The notes: generated by a model not told the origin, from the letters alone. A DNA stretch of 64,000 nt from a candidate division CSSED10-310 bacterium (GCA_016927905.1 JAFGLW010000031.1:124001-188000), one strand, 5' to 3'. Numbered from the stretch's first letter, positions 8,961 through 18,857 are shown. Program-made: numbers and translations.

Positions 8961-9846
8961 GGTCGAGCGGGGCGCGTCCCCACATACACTTCGGTCCTAC
9001 CGTCAGGACATCGAAACTTTTAACCGGTTCCTGCACAAGACGAGCCAGGGACAGGATTCCAAGGGCAGGGTTAAGCCCTCCGAAATCGACCGGTACGCCG
9101 TCCGCTCGTTTCTGGGCTATCTGCATACCCAGAATTATTCCAGAGCCTCCATGGAACGCAAACTGGCGGCAATCCGGGCTTTCTTCCGGTTCCTGAAAAC
9201 CCGGAAACTCATCCGCCAGAATCCAGTCAAATACATCCCGCTGCCCCGTAAAGACCGGAAGCTGCCCACCTTCCTCACCGTGAACGAAGCCGATACATTG
9301 CTCAATGCTTACCCGTCACCCAACCTCCTTCGGGATCTGCGGGATCTGGCGATCGCGGAAACGCTCTATGGAACCGGTATCCGGGTCTCCGAACTGGTGA
9401 ACATGGATGTGGGAGATCTTGATCCGGGGTCGGAGGAAATCCGTGTTCTGGGAAAAGGCGGCAAGGAGCGAATTCTGCCCGCAACGCAGACCGCGATCAC
9501 CGCCATCGAAACATATCTCCAGGCCCGGCGGAATCTCAAATCCGGAAAATCCCAACCTGGGGATTCGAACCCCCTTTTCACCAACCTGAGAGGCACCCGA
9601 ATTTCAGATCGCAGCGTCCGCCGGATTCTCCACCGGATGGGATTGGACCGGGGACTTTTGAAACGCGTTCATCCCCATCAGCTCCGGCACAGTTATGCAA
9701 CGCATCTGCTGGATTCCGGAGCGGATTTGAGAGCCATCCAGGAACTCCTGGGACATACCAGCCTGTCGACAACTCAGAAATACACCCATATCAGTCTGGA
9801 AAGGTTACTGAAAATATACAATGAGAAACATCCTAAAGCGAAATAG
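8923..9846 (+). CDS. xerC: Tyrosine recombinase XerC/XerD-like
   Basis: 307-residue site-specific recombinase that resolves chromosome dimers at dif. It has an N-terminal SAM-like DNA-binding domain. The catalytic set is Arg in GTGIRVSELV, Lys in GKGGKER, HQLRHSYATHLL, the second His in LGHTSLSTTQKYTH and the nucleophile Tyr in that same segment. The ATG at 8923 is chosen because AGAGGAG lies ten bases upstream; the longer open frame from 8896 has no such site. Position between topA and hslU is the classic xerC location, which is why I prefer XerC over XerD. Confidence 0.88.
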   Translation: METAIQRFMTYLEVERGASPHTLRSYRQDIETFNRFLHKTSQGQDSKGRVKPSEIDRYAVRSFLGYLHTQNYSRASMERKLAAIRAFFRFLKTRKLIRQNPVKYIPLPRKDRKLPTFLTVNEADTLLNAYPSPNLLRDLRDLAIAETLYGTGIRVSELVNMDVGDLDPGSEEIRVLGKGGKERILPATQTAITAIETYLQARRNLKSGKSQPGDSNPLFTNLRGTRISDRSVRRILHRMGLDRGLLKRVHPHQLRHSYATHLLDSGADLRAIQELLGHTSLSTTQKYTHISLERLLKIYNEKHPKAK

Positions 9847-9856
9847 ACAAGATAAA

Positions 9857-11224
9857 ATGGAGAATCTGACGCCGAAGGAAATCGTTGCGTATCTGGATTC
9901 TTACATCATCGGTCAGGACAAAGCGAAACGGGCGGTTGCCATCGCCCTGCGCAACCGGTGGCGCCGGATGCAGCTCCCCGAGGACATCGCCGAGGATATC
10001 ATCCCCAAAAACATCCTGATCATCGGTCCGACGGGTGTGGGAAAAACCGAGATCGCCCGGCGGATCGCCCAGCTGACACAGTCACCGTTCATCAAGGTCG
10101 AAGCGTCCAAGTACACCGAGGTCGGATATGTGGGGCGGGACGTGGAATCCATGATCCGCGACCTGGCCGATCTGTCGGTGAATATGGTCAAGAAGGAACA
10201 CCGGGAAAACGTGTTCACACAGGCTCAGGAGCATGCGGAAGAGCGGCTGCTGGATATCCTGATTCCCCCGACAGCCGCACCTTCGATCGGGCAGGCGGAC
10301 GACCCTGGTGACGCTGAAAAATCATACCGGCATTCCCGGGAAAAAATGCGCACAAAACTCCAGTCCGGACAACTTGATGACCGCATGATCGAACTCGATG
10401 TCAGCGAAAACATCGGGGGCATGATCGAAGTGTTCTCCTCGTCGGGGATCGAGGAAATCGGCATGCAGATGAAGGAAATGATTCCAGGTCTGTTCAGTCC
10501 CAAGAAAAAACGCCGTAAAATGAATGTCGGTGAAGCCCGGCATCATTTGATCGAGGAAGAAAAGGACAAACTCATCGACATGGACAAGGTGACGCAGGAG
10601 GGCATAAATAGAGCGGAAATCTCCGGAATCGTGTTCATCGATGAAATCGACAAGGTCGTCGGCAGGGAAAGCGGTACGGGTCCGGATGTTTCCAGAGAAG
10701 GGGTCCAGCGAGATCTGCTCCCCATCATCGAGGGGTCCGCGGTAATAACTAAATTCGGACCGGTTCGAACAAACCATATCCTGTTCATCGGCGCCGGAGC
10801 ATTCTCCATATCCAAACCAGCCGATCTGATCCCGGAAATACAAGGCAGATTCCCGGTCAAGGTTGATGTGCACAGCCTGTCAAGACAGCATTTAAGGCGG
10901 ATACTGATCGAACCGAAAAATGCTTTGACCAAGCAGTACCAGGCCTTGATGTCGACCGAGAAAATCTCCATCCTGTTTGAGGATGATGCCATCGACCGGA
11001 TCGCGGAACTGGCGGAGATGGTGAACCGGGAGAGTGAGGATATCGGTGCCCGGAGACTCCATACGGTCCTGGAAATCCTTCTGGAGGATCTGTCTTTCCA
11101 TGCTTCCGACATGCAGGGACAGCAAGTGGTGATTACGCCCGACTATGTCAGCCGGAACGTAACGGTTGAGGCGATCATCAAGGCGGAAAACATTCGGAAA
11201 AAACGCAAACCCGGATTTCGATAG
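9857..11224 (+). CDS. hslU: HslU-type AAA+ unfoldase without an adjacent hslV
   Basis: 455-residue ATPase of the HslUV protease. Walker A is GPTGVGKTE, Walker B is VFIDEIDKV, the substrate-gripping pore loop is GYVG, and a full I-domain lies between about residues 115 and 245. It starts at the ATG at 9857, ten bases after xerC; the usual xerC-hslV-hslU order therefore lacks hslV. The C-terminus is unusual: canonical HslU ends in a conserved DLSRFIL-like tail that inserts into HslV, whereas this protein ends in a basic stretch, RKKRKPGFR. That suggests either a different peptidase partner or a divergent HslV elsewhere. Confidence 0.92.
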   Translation: MENLTPKEIVAYLDSYIIGQDKAKRAVAIALRNRWRRMQLPEDIAEDIIPKNILIIGPTGVGKTEIARRIAQLTQSPFIKVEASKYTEVGYVGRDVESMIRDLADLSVNMVKKEHRENVFTQAQEHAEERLLDILIPPTAAPSIGQADDPGDAEKSYRHSREKMRTKLQSGQLDDRMIELDVSENIGGMIEVFSSSGIEEIGMQMKEMIPGLFSPKKKRRKMNVGEARHHLIEEEKDKLIDMDKVTQEGINRAEISGIVFIDEIDKVVGRESGTGPDVSREGVQRDLLPIIEGSAVITKFGPVRTNHILFIGAGAFSISKPADLIPEIQGRFPVKVDVHSLSRQHLRRILIEPKNALTKQYQALMSTEKISILFEDDAIDRIAELAEMVNRESEDIGARRLHTVLEILLEDLSFHASDMQGQQVVITPDYVSRNVTVEAIIKAENIRKKRKPGFR

Positions 11225-11225
11225 G

Positions 11226-12512
11226 ATGGCCCCGGTGAAACGGATATTCCCCAAGATACAAATGCTTTCTATGGCGGTGGGCCTGCTTCTGATACCCTGT
11301 CTGATCGCTCATTGCGGACATAAAACCAACCTGCATCCGCCTGCGCCCCGGCGAGTGGCCACCATACCCAAACTCCTGGCTGACGTCGAATGCGAAACGA
11401 TCGTTCTCTCCTGGGAACCGGTTTTTTTCGACAACAAAGGTACCCTCCTGGAATCCCCTGCCGATTACCTGGTTCTCCGCAGACGCGGCGACTGGATTGA
11501 AATCCGGACCTCGGAAACCCCGGCCCCCACTCCTTCCCCGAACACGCTCATCCTGTTTGACGAAACAGCCGTTGAACCGGGCGAATCCACGCCAATCGCC
11601 AGACCAACCGTGCATCCTCCGGAGTTCGCTTTCAAGTTGATCGGTTATCTCCCCGGAACGCAGGATTCCCCGGTGGGAAAGGAACCCGCCAATTATAAAA
11701 TGATATTCCGGGATCCCGGTCTGCCGGGTATCGAATTCGAGACGGCGGAAAAATATAAACCTCCGAAAGGATTCCCGCCTGAGAAGACCGGAGCGGACCT
11801 GGATCTGCTCCCAGGGTATTCATATTATTACAAGGTCCAGGCGGTCGGACCCGGCCGGCTGACTTCCGACCCGTCTCAAGCCCTGGAAATCAAATATTTC
11901 GATATTCCCGGGCCGCCCCGTGATCTGACGGCGGAACCGGCTCCCGATTCGGTGATTCTCGCATGGAACCCGCCCGAAACAACCTGCACCGGTTCGCAGC
12001 TTGGTCGGATCGGCGGGTATTATATTGAACGCACACTGAAGGACACCCCGGATATTTTCGACACCATCGGAACCGTATCGGTTTCAGATGAGCGGATCTA
12101 TCGGGACGGATCTTTCCGCAAAGATGCAGTATATCTTTACCGGGTGCGGGCATTCACTCTGGAGGGTAAACTGGCCGGATTACCAGCCGATCCCGTCGAA
12201 ATTTCCACAACCGACACGTTTTCTCCGGACCCGCCGGCAGTGCTCAAGACGGCGTATTCGTCCAGGGGTGTCCACCTGCTCTGGGAACCGAGTCCATCCG
12301 GAGATGTTGCGGGATACCGGATCTACCGATCAACCGGAACAGACGATCCCTTTCGGCCGTTGTCCGCCGATGAGTTGATACGGGACAGCGGATACATCGA
12401 CGATTCCGTAGTGCAGGACCAGCTTTACCGGTATTATGTAACGGCTGTGGATGATTCCACTGCCCGGAACGAGTCGTTGCCGTCACCGTCGGTTAAATTA
12501 GTTATTCCTTGA
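11226..12512 (+). CDS. Putative lipoprotein with fibronectin type III-like domains
   Basis: 428 residues starting one base after the hslU stop. A hydrophobic signal segment is followed by Cys30 (LIAHC), a weak lipobox because His precedes the Cys. The rest looks like at least three beta-sandwich repeats of fibronectin III type, with recurring ILSWEPV, VILAWNPP and HLLWEPSPSGDVAGYRIYR signatures and YRVRAF or YRYYVTAVD strands. Probably an outer-surface or periplasmic structural protein. No enzymatic motif seen. Confidence 0.7.
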   Translation: MAPVKRIFPKIQMLSMAVGLLLIPCLIAHCGHKTNLHPPAPRRVATIPKLLADVECETIVLSWEPVFFDNKGTLLESPADYLVLRRRGDWIEIRTSETPAPTPSPNTLILFDETAVEPGESTPIARPTVHPPEFAFKLIGYLPGTQDSPVGKEPANYKMIFRDPGLPGIEFETAEKYKPPKGFPPEKTGADLDLLPGYSYYYKVQAVGPGRLTSDPSQALEIKYFDIPGPPRDLTAEPAPDSVILAWNPPETTCTGSQLGRIGGYYIERTLKDTPDIFDTIGTVSVSDERIYRDGSFRKDAVYLYRVRAFTLEGKLAGLPADPVEISTTDTFSPDPPAVLKTAYSSRGVHLLWEPSPSGDVAGYRIYRSTGTDDPFRPLSADELIRDSGYIDDSVVQDQLYRYYVTAVDDSTARNESLPSPSVKLVIP

Positions 12513-12533
12513 TGTAGAGGATTGGAGGTTAAC

Positions 12534-13424
12534 ATGTTTGAAGGATCCATCGTTGCTCTGGTCACACCGTTCAGGCATGGCCGCCTGGATGAGCAGGCAG
12601 TACGCGGTTTGATTCAATACCATATCCGGAATGGAACGAACGGTATCCTGGTTGCCGGATGCACGGGCGAAGCCGCCAATCTTTCCCCGGATGAACTCCG
12701 GATGCTGATCAGCCTGGCACAGGAAGAAACATCCCGTTCCGACCGAAAAATCTGGATCCTGGCCGGAACCGGATCGAACAGTACCGCCGTTACGCTGGAA
12801 AGAACGAAAATCGCCTCCGAGATGCTTGTTGACGGAGTTCTGCTTATCACACCGTATTACAATAAACCGACTCCAGCCGGCCAGATCGAGCATTATCGGA
12901 AAGTCGCGGACAGCACCCCTTTACCGGTAATTTTATACAATGTTCCAGGCCGGACGGGAGTCAACATGTTGCCGGAAACGATCGCGGAACTGAGCCGGAT
13001 CGACAACATCGTGGCCATAAAGGAAGCGGGGGGAGATGTGGATCAGGTCAGCCGGATACGTCTGCTGTCCGGTATCACGGTGCTGTCCGGAGACGATACG
13101 CTGACCCTACCGATGATGGCCGTAGGGGCTTCGGGAGTCGTTTCGGTGACCGCCAATATCGATCCGGCCGGAATCTCCGGAATGTGTGCCGCCTGGAAAA
13201 ACGGAGATATCGAAACCGCCCGCCAACTCCACCTGAAACTTTTCCCCTTGTCCAAAGCGATGTTTATCGAAACAAACCCCATGCCGGTCAAGGCCGCTCT
13301 GGAAATGATGAACCTGATCGTTGGCGAACTTCGGCTGCCCCTGGTCCCGGTAAAACCCGAATCCAGAGAAACCATTCGGAAAGCCCTGGTGGCTGCCGGA
13401 TTGATGAACCAGGTGGGCGAGTGA
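12534..13424 (+). CDS. dapA: 4-hydroxy-tetrahydrodipicolinate synthase
   Basis: 296 residues, normal for DapA, which condenses pyruvate with aspartate semialdehyde on the way to diaminopimelate and lysine. The Schiff-base Lys is in VAIKEAGGD, and the catalytic Tyr is in ILYNVPGRTG. The usual GTTGE loop is CTGEAANLS here. The ATG at 12534 is preceded by GGAGG at good spacing. Its last codons overlap the dapB start, so the two steps are co-translated. Confidence 0.93.
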   Translation: MFEGSIVALVTPFRHGRLDEQAVRGLIQYHIRNGTNGILVAGCTGEAANLSPDELRMLISLAQEETSRSDRKIWILAGTGSNSTAVTLERTKIASEMLVDGVLLITPYYNKPTPAGQIEHYRKVADSTPLPVILYNVPGRTGVNMLPETIAELSRIDNIVAIKEAGGDVDQVSRIRLLSGITVLSGDDTLTLPMMAVGASGVVSVTANIDPAGISGMCAAWKNGDIETARQLHLKLFPLSKAMFIETNPMPVKAALEMMNLIVGELRLPLVPVKPESRETIRKALVAAGLMNQVGE

Positions 13425-14164
13425 TTCCGATAGTCGTGTGGGGAGCTGGAGGCCGGATGGGGAAACACGTGATCAGCGCTGTCCAGGCGCAACCCGACAT
13501 GAAGCTAGCGGGAGCGGTCGAATCGGCCGATCATCCGGCGATTGGCCGGGATGCGGGTGAATTTCACGGATTGAAACCCGCAGGGGTACTGATCGGACGA
13601 TATCCGGAAACGGGCGAATCCGATGGCGTGGTCATCGATTTCTCTCTGCCGGGCGGGCCCGAGGCTGCCGCGAGCTGGGCTCAGACGAATCGCTGGAATT
13701 TCATCTCCGGAACGACTGCACTGTCCGGTAGCGATCAGGAGGCGATCCGGAAGGCCGCCGGGCACGTGGCCGTCCTGACCAGTTCCAATTTCAGTCTTGG
13801 TATCCAGCTGCTCCTCATGTTCGCCTTCCAGGCGGCCAAAATCCTGCCGGAAGAATTCGACGTGACCGTGATCGAATCCCATCACAAAGCCAAACGGGAC
13901 CGGCCCAGCGGAACGGCCAAATCAATCCTGCAGGCTGTCGCGTTGAATTCCCCGTCCGCTCGATGGACGGACGTTGCGGCTCTGCGTGCAGGGAACATTA
14001 TCGGCGAACACGAACTGCGGCTGGTGTCCGATTACGAGACAATCAGCGTATCCCATCATGCGCTGACCCGGGATGTGTTTGCCCGGGGAGCGGTCAAGTG
14101 TGCCCGCTGGATACACGGCCGGCCGTGCGGATTGTATGAAATGAAGGATATGATCGAACGATGA
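13421..14164 (+). CDS. dapB: 4-hydroxy-tetrahydrodipicolinate reductase
   Basis: 247 residues. It starts at a GTG that overlaps the dapA stop (GTGA). The nucleotide-binding loop is VVWGAGGRMGKH near the N-terminus. The catalytic and substrate loop is IESHHKAKRDRPSGTAK (about residues 150-166). DapB reduces the DapA product with NAD(P)H. The end overlaps the next gene by four bases (ATGA). Confidence 0.93.
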   Translation: MIPIVVWGAGGRMGKHVISAVQAQPDMKLAGAVESADHPAIGRDAGEFHGLKPAGVLIGRYPETGESDGVVIDFSLPGGPEAAASWAQTNRWNFISGTTALSGSDQEAIRKAAGHVAVLTSSNFSLGIQLLLMFAFQAAKILPEEFDVTVIESHHKAKRDRPSGTAKSILQAVALNSPSARWTDVAALRAGNIIGEHELRLVSDYETISVSHHALTRDVFARGAVKCARWIHGRPCGLYEMKDMIER

Positions 14165-15900
14165 ACCTGAGAACCCCGATCCCGTGCCTGACTGCCGCAC
14201 TGATTCTCCTGACGTTTGCGTTGCCGGTAACGGGCGGGGAAACCGATATGCCGGAGGCCATAAGACCCGGAACCAGAGGACACATCCTATCCTGTTTCTC
14301 CGGAACGGAGCCGATCCGGCAGGAAATCGAGATCCTGGGTATTCTCCGCAACCCGGATCCGGCGGCGAACGCAATACTGGGGAAAATACTCTCCGAACCG
14401 GTCAAATCGGCGGGGATCATGTCGGGAATGAGCGGTTCGCCGGTATATATCGACGACCGGTTGATCGGAGCCATGTCGTTTGCCTTTCCGTTTTCGACTG
14501 AACCCATTTGCGGGATCACACCCATCGAAGCGATGGACCAACTGATTCCGTATCTTCCCGAGACCGGACAAATCCGGGACGATTCCCGGCGATCCCGTCT
14601 TTTAATTCCTCCCTTTAGATACTCCCGGATGCTCCCGATCCGGATGCCGCTGGTCATCCGGGGCATGCCCGATTCAACATTGGACATGTTCAAGGATCTG
14701 CCCTTTTCCCGGTCGTTTTTCAGCGAGTGGACACCGGTTGCGGGTGGGATCTCCAGGCTGGACCCGGAGATACCCCTGCGACCCGGATCTCCCGTAGCAG
14801 CCGTCCTGATGGACGGTGACATTAAAATGGCTGCAACCGGCACCGCCACGGCGGTCAACGGCAACCGAGTTCTGGCGTTCGGTCATCCCATGATGAGTCT
14901 CGGGCAGTGTGATATCCCCATGGCTTCCGCGGAAATCGTCACGTATATACCCAGCCTGGCGAATTCATTTAAACTGGCAAATATCGGGCGGGTTATGGGA
15001 AGTTTTTTTGTGGATGCCGAACCGGGTGTCGCCGGATTGATCGGTGATCCGCCCCGGATGATTCCCATGCAGATCATCATCCGGCGCAACGGGCATCCAG
15101 CCAGTGAATACACACTCAGGCTGATCAATGACCCCCGCCGTACCGCACTTTTTTCGGCGATCGGAGCGGGAGCGGCTTTATCGTTCATCGGACCCAAATC
15201 GGATGATTTTTCCTGCGAATCCACTCTGACGGTCGCAATCCGGAACCGGGAAAACCTGCAAATATCCCGAATAACCGGAGCCGGCAGGAATGCCTATGAG
15301 GAAATGTTCAAGATCCTGGCCGTAATCGGGGAAATACTGCAAAATCCGGTTCTTCCGGTTGAAATTGAGTCCATTCACCTGGCTGTTGATATTGTAGAGA
15401 CGATCCTGTTCTACCAGCTTGAATCGGCGGATCTTACAACCGGCCGGTCGCGGCCGGGAACCGATCTTACGGTTCGGTTGACCGTCAAGGAATACCGGGG
15501 TTCCCCCATTCGCAGGCTGGTGAAGCTGAGCCTTCCTCCGGGTGTTCAACCGGGATCATACGGCATCAAAATCATGGATGCCGAATCCTATCGCCGGTTC
15601 CAGTCCGAAAAGCGGGTCGCTGAATTTTTCTACCGGGATTTTGCGGATTTCATGGCACACCTGGATGCAGCCGGACCGGAAAACATCCTGCATGTTCTCC
15701 TGATCCAGCCATCCAGTGACATTCTCGTCGGCCATGGCCTGCTTCCCAATTCCCCTCCCACCATGGAATCCCTCAACCGCCTTCCGGGTTCAACCTGCCG
15801 GATCAGATCATCCGAAACCATCATATTGCATGACACCGTGACGTTCCCCGGCCGGATAAACGGCAAAGCGGAAATTGCGGTGGAAATTCTACCGGAATGA
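14161..15900 (+). CDS. Secreted SpoIVB-like (S55) peptidase-domain protein
   Basis: 579 residues with a signal peptide (about residues 1-25). A GMSGSPVYID segment near residue 95 matches the catalytic-Ser motif of SpoIVB-type peptidases, and LAFGHPMM near residue 240 resembles the His motif. In Bacillus SpoIVB the His motif comes first; here the Ser motif comes first, as I recall from other diderm S55-annotated proteins. The C-terminal third is unassigned. Overlaps dapB by four bases, so it is in the dap operon. Probable role: periplasmic or envelope proteolysis; activity not certain. Confidence 0.7.
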   Translation: MNLRTPIPCLTAALILLTFALPVTGGETDMPEAIRPGTRGHILSCFSGTEPIRQEIEILGILRNPDPAANAILGKILSEPVKSAGIMSGMSGSPVYIDDRLIGAMSFAFPFSTEPICGITPIEAMDQLIPYLPETGQIRDDSRRSRLLIPPFRYSRMLPIRMPLVIRGMPDSTLDMFKDLPFSRSFFSEWTPVAGGISRLDPEIPLRPGSPVAAVLMDGDIKMAATGTATAVNGNRVLAFGHPMMSLGQCDIPMASAEIVTYIPSLANSFKLANIGRVMGSFFVDAEPGVAGLIGDPPRMIPMQIIIRRNGHPASEYTLRLINDPRRTALFSAIGAGAALSFIGPKSDDFSCESTLTVAIRNRENLQISRITGAGRNAYEEMFKILAVIGEILQNPVLPVEIESIHLAVDIVETILFYQLESADLTTGRSRPGTDLTVRLTVKEYRGSPIRRLVKLSLPPGVQPGSYGIKIMDAESYRRFQSEKRVAEFFYRDFADFMAHLDAAGPENILHVLLIQPSSDILVGHGLLPNSPPTMESLNRLPGSTCRIRSSETIILHDTVTFPGRINGKAEIAVEILPE

Positions 15901-15932
15901 GTATCCCGGCACTAGGAGGCTCAGCCTGACAA

Positions 15933-18062
15933 ATGAAACGGTTCCTTGTCATTCTGATTGTGATTTCAACATGTTCCACCATCCGGGGTGCATCGTCTGA
16001 AATTGTGACTTTATGCGCCCAGTCGGATTTCACGGATGGCAATCTGGAAAACGTGAAGATCGATTCCGGCGGCTGGATCAGCCTTTCCGGAACCATGCAG
16101 ACACTGGCCGAAATTGAAGCTGAAAGCGCCGTATGGTCCCTGGCTATGGATCACCACGGCAGCGTATATGCCGGGACAGGCAACAACGGCATGATTTACC
16201 GGCTTCATCCGGGAGAAAAACCGGAAGTGATTTTTGATTCACCTGAAATCGCCATCCTCAGCCTGGCATGCCGTTTCGACGGAAGTATTTTTGCCGGAAC
16301 CGCACCCGACGGGTTGATCTACCAGATCACCCGGGATTCATGTGCCACGGTTTTCGCCCGGACGGAACAGCACTATGTCTGGGATCTGATAATCGATCCG
16401 GCAGGTAATCTGATCGCCGCGACAGGCGATCAGGCAAAAATACTATATTTCAGCCAGTCCGGGTCCAGGACCTTCGAGTGCGACCTGGATGCCGGCCATG
16501 TCCGGACGCTGGCGCTATGCGGGAATTCCCTGCTGGCCGGAACGGCCGATCCGGCAACCCTGTACCGACTGACCGGAACAGATCTGCAGGTTGTCTATGA
16601 CGCCAAGCAGCGGGAAATCAGCCGGGTGGTCTGCACCGGATCTCAGGATGTTTTTTTCTCGGCTGTGGCGTCACCCGCAATCAGCGGAACGGAGATAAAG
16701 CCGGGGATGGCGTTATTGCCGGGACAGAACCGGGAAGGCGACCGGGAAATCGGAACGGTTTACCGGATCACGTCGAGTGGCGTTGTGGAGTCCTGGTGGT
16801 CGACGGCTGCGGTCCCGATTTTTGACATGGTATTGATGGGTGAGCATCCGGTGGTTGCATGCGGCAGCAAAGGATTCGTGTTCGAGATCGAGGGACCGGA
16901 TCTGGCCGCACTAATATCCACGGTGGCCGAATCCCCCGTTCTCACCCTTCTTCCCGTATCATCCGGACTGTTGATGGGGACATCGAATCAAACGTCGGTA
17001 TTGAAATTGACCGGTGATCCGAGTCATGAAGGGAGTTATGAATCTGATGTCTTCGATGCCGAAACGGTTTCCAGATGGGGGATGCTGACATATCAGGCTT
17101 TGAATTCAGGTTCCGGCGAAATCGATTTGGAAACCAGATCGGGTAACCGGAAATCTCCGGATGATCTCTGGTCAAAATGGGCGTCGGTCGTGGCGGATAC
17201 TGGTGGATTTCGCATTCAGAGCCCGCCGGCCCGGTTCCTGCAGTGGCGGGCGCTCTTCAAGAGCCGGAAGACTTCCCCCGTGCTGGGCTGTATCCAGTTT
17301 TCGGTCGCCAGGCCGAACCGCACACCGCGCCTTTCATCGGTAATTGTTTATCCGGTCCAGAAGGGCGTGTTCATCGATCAGATGATACCTTCCGGAAAAC
17401 TATACCGGCAGGAATTTTCGGATGGAACCCGTCTGGAATATTCCATTCAGCCCCAGGCGGGTATCGGCGGTGTATCCAAGGGACAATGGTTCAAATTGCG
17501 CGGGATGCGCACGGTCCGCTGGGATGCCGCCGATCCGGATCTGGATCTTCTGGAATCTGAAATCGCCATTTCCACCCATGGGAGTGAAAGATGGACAATC
17601 CTGGAGACTGAATATGACACTCCCATTTTCACCTTCGACAGCACGGCTTTCCCGGACGGAGTTTACGAAATCCGGATCACCATCTCGGACAGGCCATCCA
17701 ATCCCAGGAATCTGGATCGATCCGCATCAATGGTCAGCCGTGCGTTCACCATTGACAACACTCCGCCGATCCTGGCTGGATTGACAGCGGAAGCGGTCGG
17801 GACATCCGGATCCACGATTCGCCTTTCCGGAAAAGCCCGGGATGATCTCAACCGCATCGTCCGGCTGGAATACTCGTTCAATTCGGAAAAATGGTATTCT
17901 TTCACAGGCAAAGATGGTATTCTCGACAGCTGTGAAGAACAATTCGAACTGGTGCTTCCGCAACCCGAAAACAGGACTGAAATCTTTGTGCGGGCAACGG
18001 ATGACCATGAAAACGTCACCACCGCCTCGGTTCCTGTTAAACAGGCAGGCGAAAAGAAGTGA
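15933..18062 (+). CDS. Secreted beta-propeller protein
   Basis: 709 residues with a signal peptide (cleavage near residue 20). From about residue 60 to 370 there are recurrent short motifs of the type GSVYAGTGNNGMIYRL, GSIFAGTAPDGLIYQI and NSLLAGTADPATLYRL, spaced about 40 residues, typical of a WD/NHL-like propeller. The C-terminal part (about 400-700) looks like Ig-like sandwiches, with a typical FTIDNTPPILAGL join. Function unknown; probably envelope-associated. GGAGG lies before the ATG at slightly long spacing. Confidence 0.65.
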   Translation: MKRFLVILIVISTCSTIRGASSEIVTLCAQSDFTDGNLENVKIDSGGWISLSGTMQTLAEIEAESAVWSLAMDHHGSVYAGTGNNGMIYRLHPGEKPEVIFDSPEIAILSLACRFDGSIFAGTAPDGLIYQITRDSCATVFARTEQHYVWDLIIDPAGNLIAATGDQAKILYFSQSGSRTFECDLDAGHVRTLALCGNSLLAGTADPATLYRLTGTDLQVVYDAKQREISRVVCTGSQDVFFSAVASPAISGTEIKPGMALLPGQNREGDREIGTVYRITSSGVVESWWSTAAVPIFDMVLMGEHPVVACGSKGFVFEIEGPDLAALISTVAESPVLTLLPVSSGLLMGTSNQTSVLKLTGDPSHEGSYESDVFDAETVSRWGMLTYQALNSGSGEIDLETRSGNRKSPDDLWSKWASVVADTGGFRIQSPPARFLQWRALFKSRKTSPVLGCIQFSVARPNRTPRLSSVIVYPVQKGVFIDQMIPSGKLYRQEFSDGTRLEYSIQPQAGIGGVSKGQWFKLRGMRTVRWDAADPDLDLLESEIAISTHGSERWTILETEYDTPIFTFDSTAFPDGVYEIRITISDRPSNPRNLDRSASMVSRAFTIDNTPPILAGLTAEAVGTSGSTIRLSGKARDDLNRIVRLEYSFNSEKWYSFTGKDGILDSCEEQFELVLPQPENRTEIFVRATDDHENVTTASVPVKQAGEKK

Positions 18063-18079
18063 ATGAAAGGAGTTTCTTT

Positions 18080-18790
18080 ATGAGCAGGCAACTTCATATT
18101 TTTGTTTCGCTGGCAGTATTGCTGATTTTTATCCCGGCCGTGTCCGCCGATCTGTACTGGGAAACCCATATGACGACATCCGGAATTCCCGGTGTACAGA
18201 ACGGGGATGATATCTCGAAAACCTTCATGAACAAGGACGGCATGCGAATGGAACGGAAAGACGGGATCACGATCATGAACTATGAGAAAGGCATGATCTA
18301 CCAGCTCGATTTCGATAAAAAGACTTATGAGGAAGTGCGATTGGACAGCATGCTCCAGGGCCATGATGAGGCGGTTCAGTACATGCAGAACATGATTAAA
18401 TCCATGTCGGAAGACATCACAATCGAAAAAACAGACGAAACAAAAAAGATCAACGGCTACGATTGCACCAAATACGTGGTCACAGTCATGGGCATGCCGT
18501 CTGAGACGTGGATCACCAAGGATGTCGAAGGTTTCGCGGAATTGCAGAATGCCACAAAAAAACACATCGAAAAATACAAAAACAATCCACTGCTCAAGAA
18601 CATGCTCGGAAATCCGGCATTCGAAAAACTCGAAGGATTTCCCATCATGAGTGTCAGCCAGGTCGGCCAGATGCGGTCTGTCAGCAATGTCACCAAGATC
18701 GAAAAGAAAAAGCTCGATGCGGATCTATTCCTGCCGCCTTCTGATTATGCCAAGGTGGAATCATCGTCCGATTCACCGTTCGGACGATAA
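18080..18790 (+). CDS. Secreted DUF4412-like protein
   Basis: 236 residues with a signal peptide (about 1-23). The body shows the pattern of DUF4412/LolA-like proteins: a mature start DLYWETHMTT, then a repeated met-rich strand KDGMRMER and the phrase INGYDCTKYVV that is typical of this family. The ATG at 18080 has AAAGGA upstream; an alternative GTG is 21 bases earlier. Last gene of the operon before a strong terminator. Function unknown. Confidence 0.65.
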   Translation: MSRQLHIFVSLAVLLIFIPAVSADLYWETHMTTSGIPGVQNGDDISKTFMNKDGMRMERKDGITIMNYEKGMIYQLDFDKKTYEEVRLDSMLQGHDEAVQYMQNMIKSMSEDITIEKTDETKKINGYDCTKYVVTVMGMPSETWITKDVEGFAELQNATKKHIEKYKNNPLLKNMLGNPAFEKLEGFPIMSVSQVGQMRSVSNVTKIEKKKLDADLFLPPSDYAKVESSSDSPFGR

Positions 18791-18814
18791 ATATTACGCG
18801 TTTCGGTTCGTTTC

Positions 18815-18848
18815 AACCCTGGAACATCGAAGTTTCAGGGTTTTTTTT
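18815..18848 (+). terminator. Rho-independent terminator
   Basis: AACCCTG (18815-18821) pairs with CAGGGTT (18836-18842), followed by a run of eight T (18841-18848). It ends the long plus-strand operon and lies just beyond the end of the convergent ModE-like gene. Confidence 0.85.
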
Positions 18849-18857
18849 CAATCCCCT

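Noticed and set aside
9847-9856. Possible hidden hslV between xerC and hslU
   Set aside because: The gap is only ten bases, so no HslV can be encoded there.
17663-18565. 300-codon minus-strand open frame across two plus-strand genes
   Set aside because: Spans the join of two secreted-protein genes in antisense and has no motif or ribosome site.
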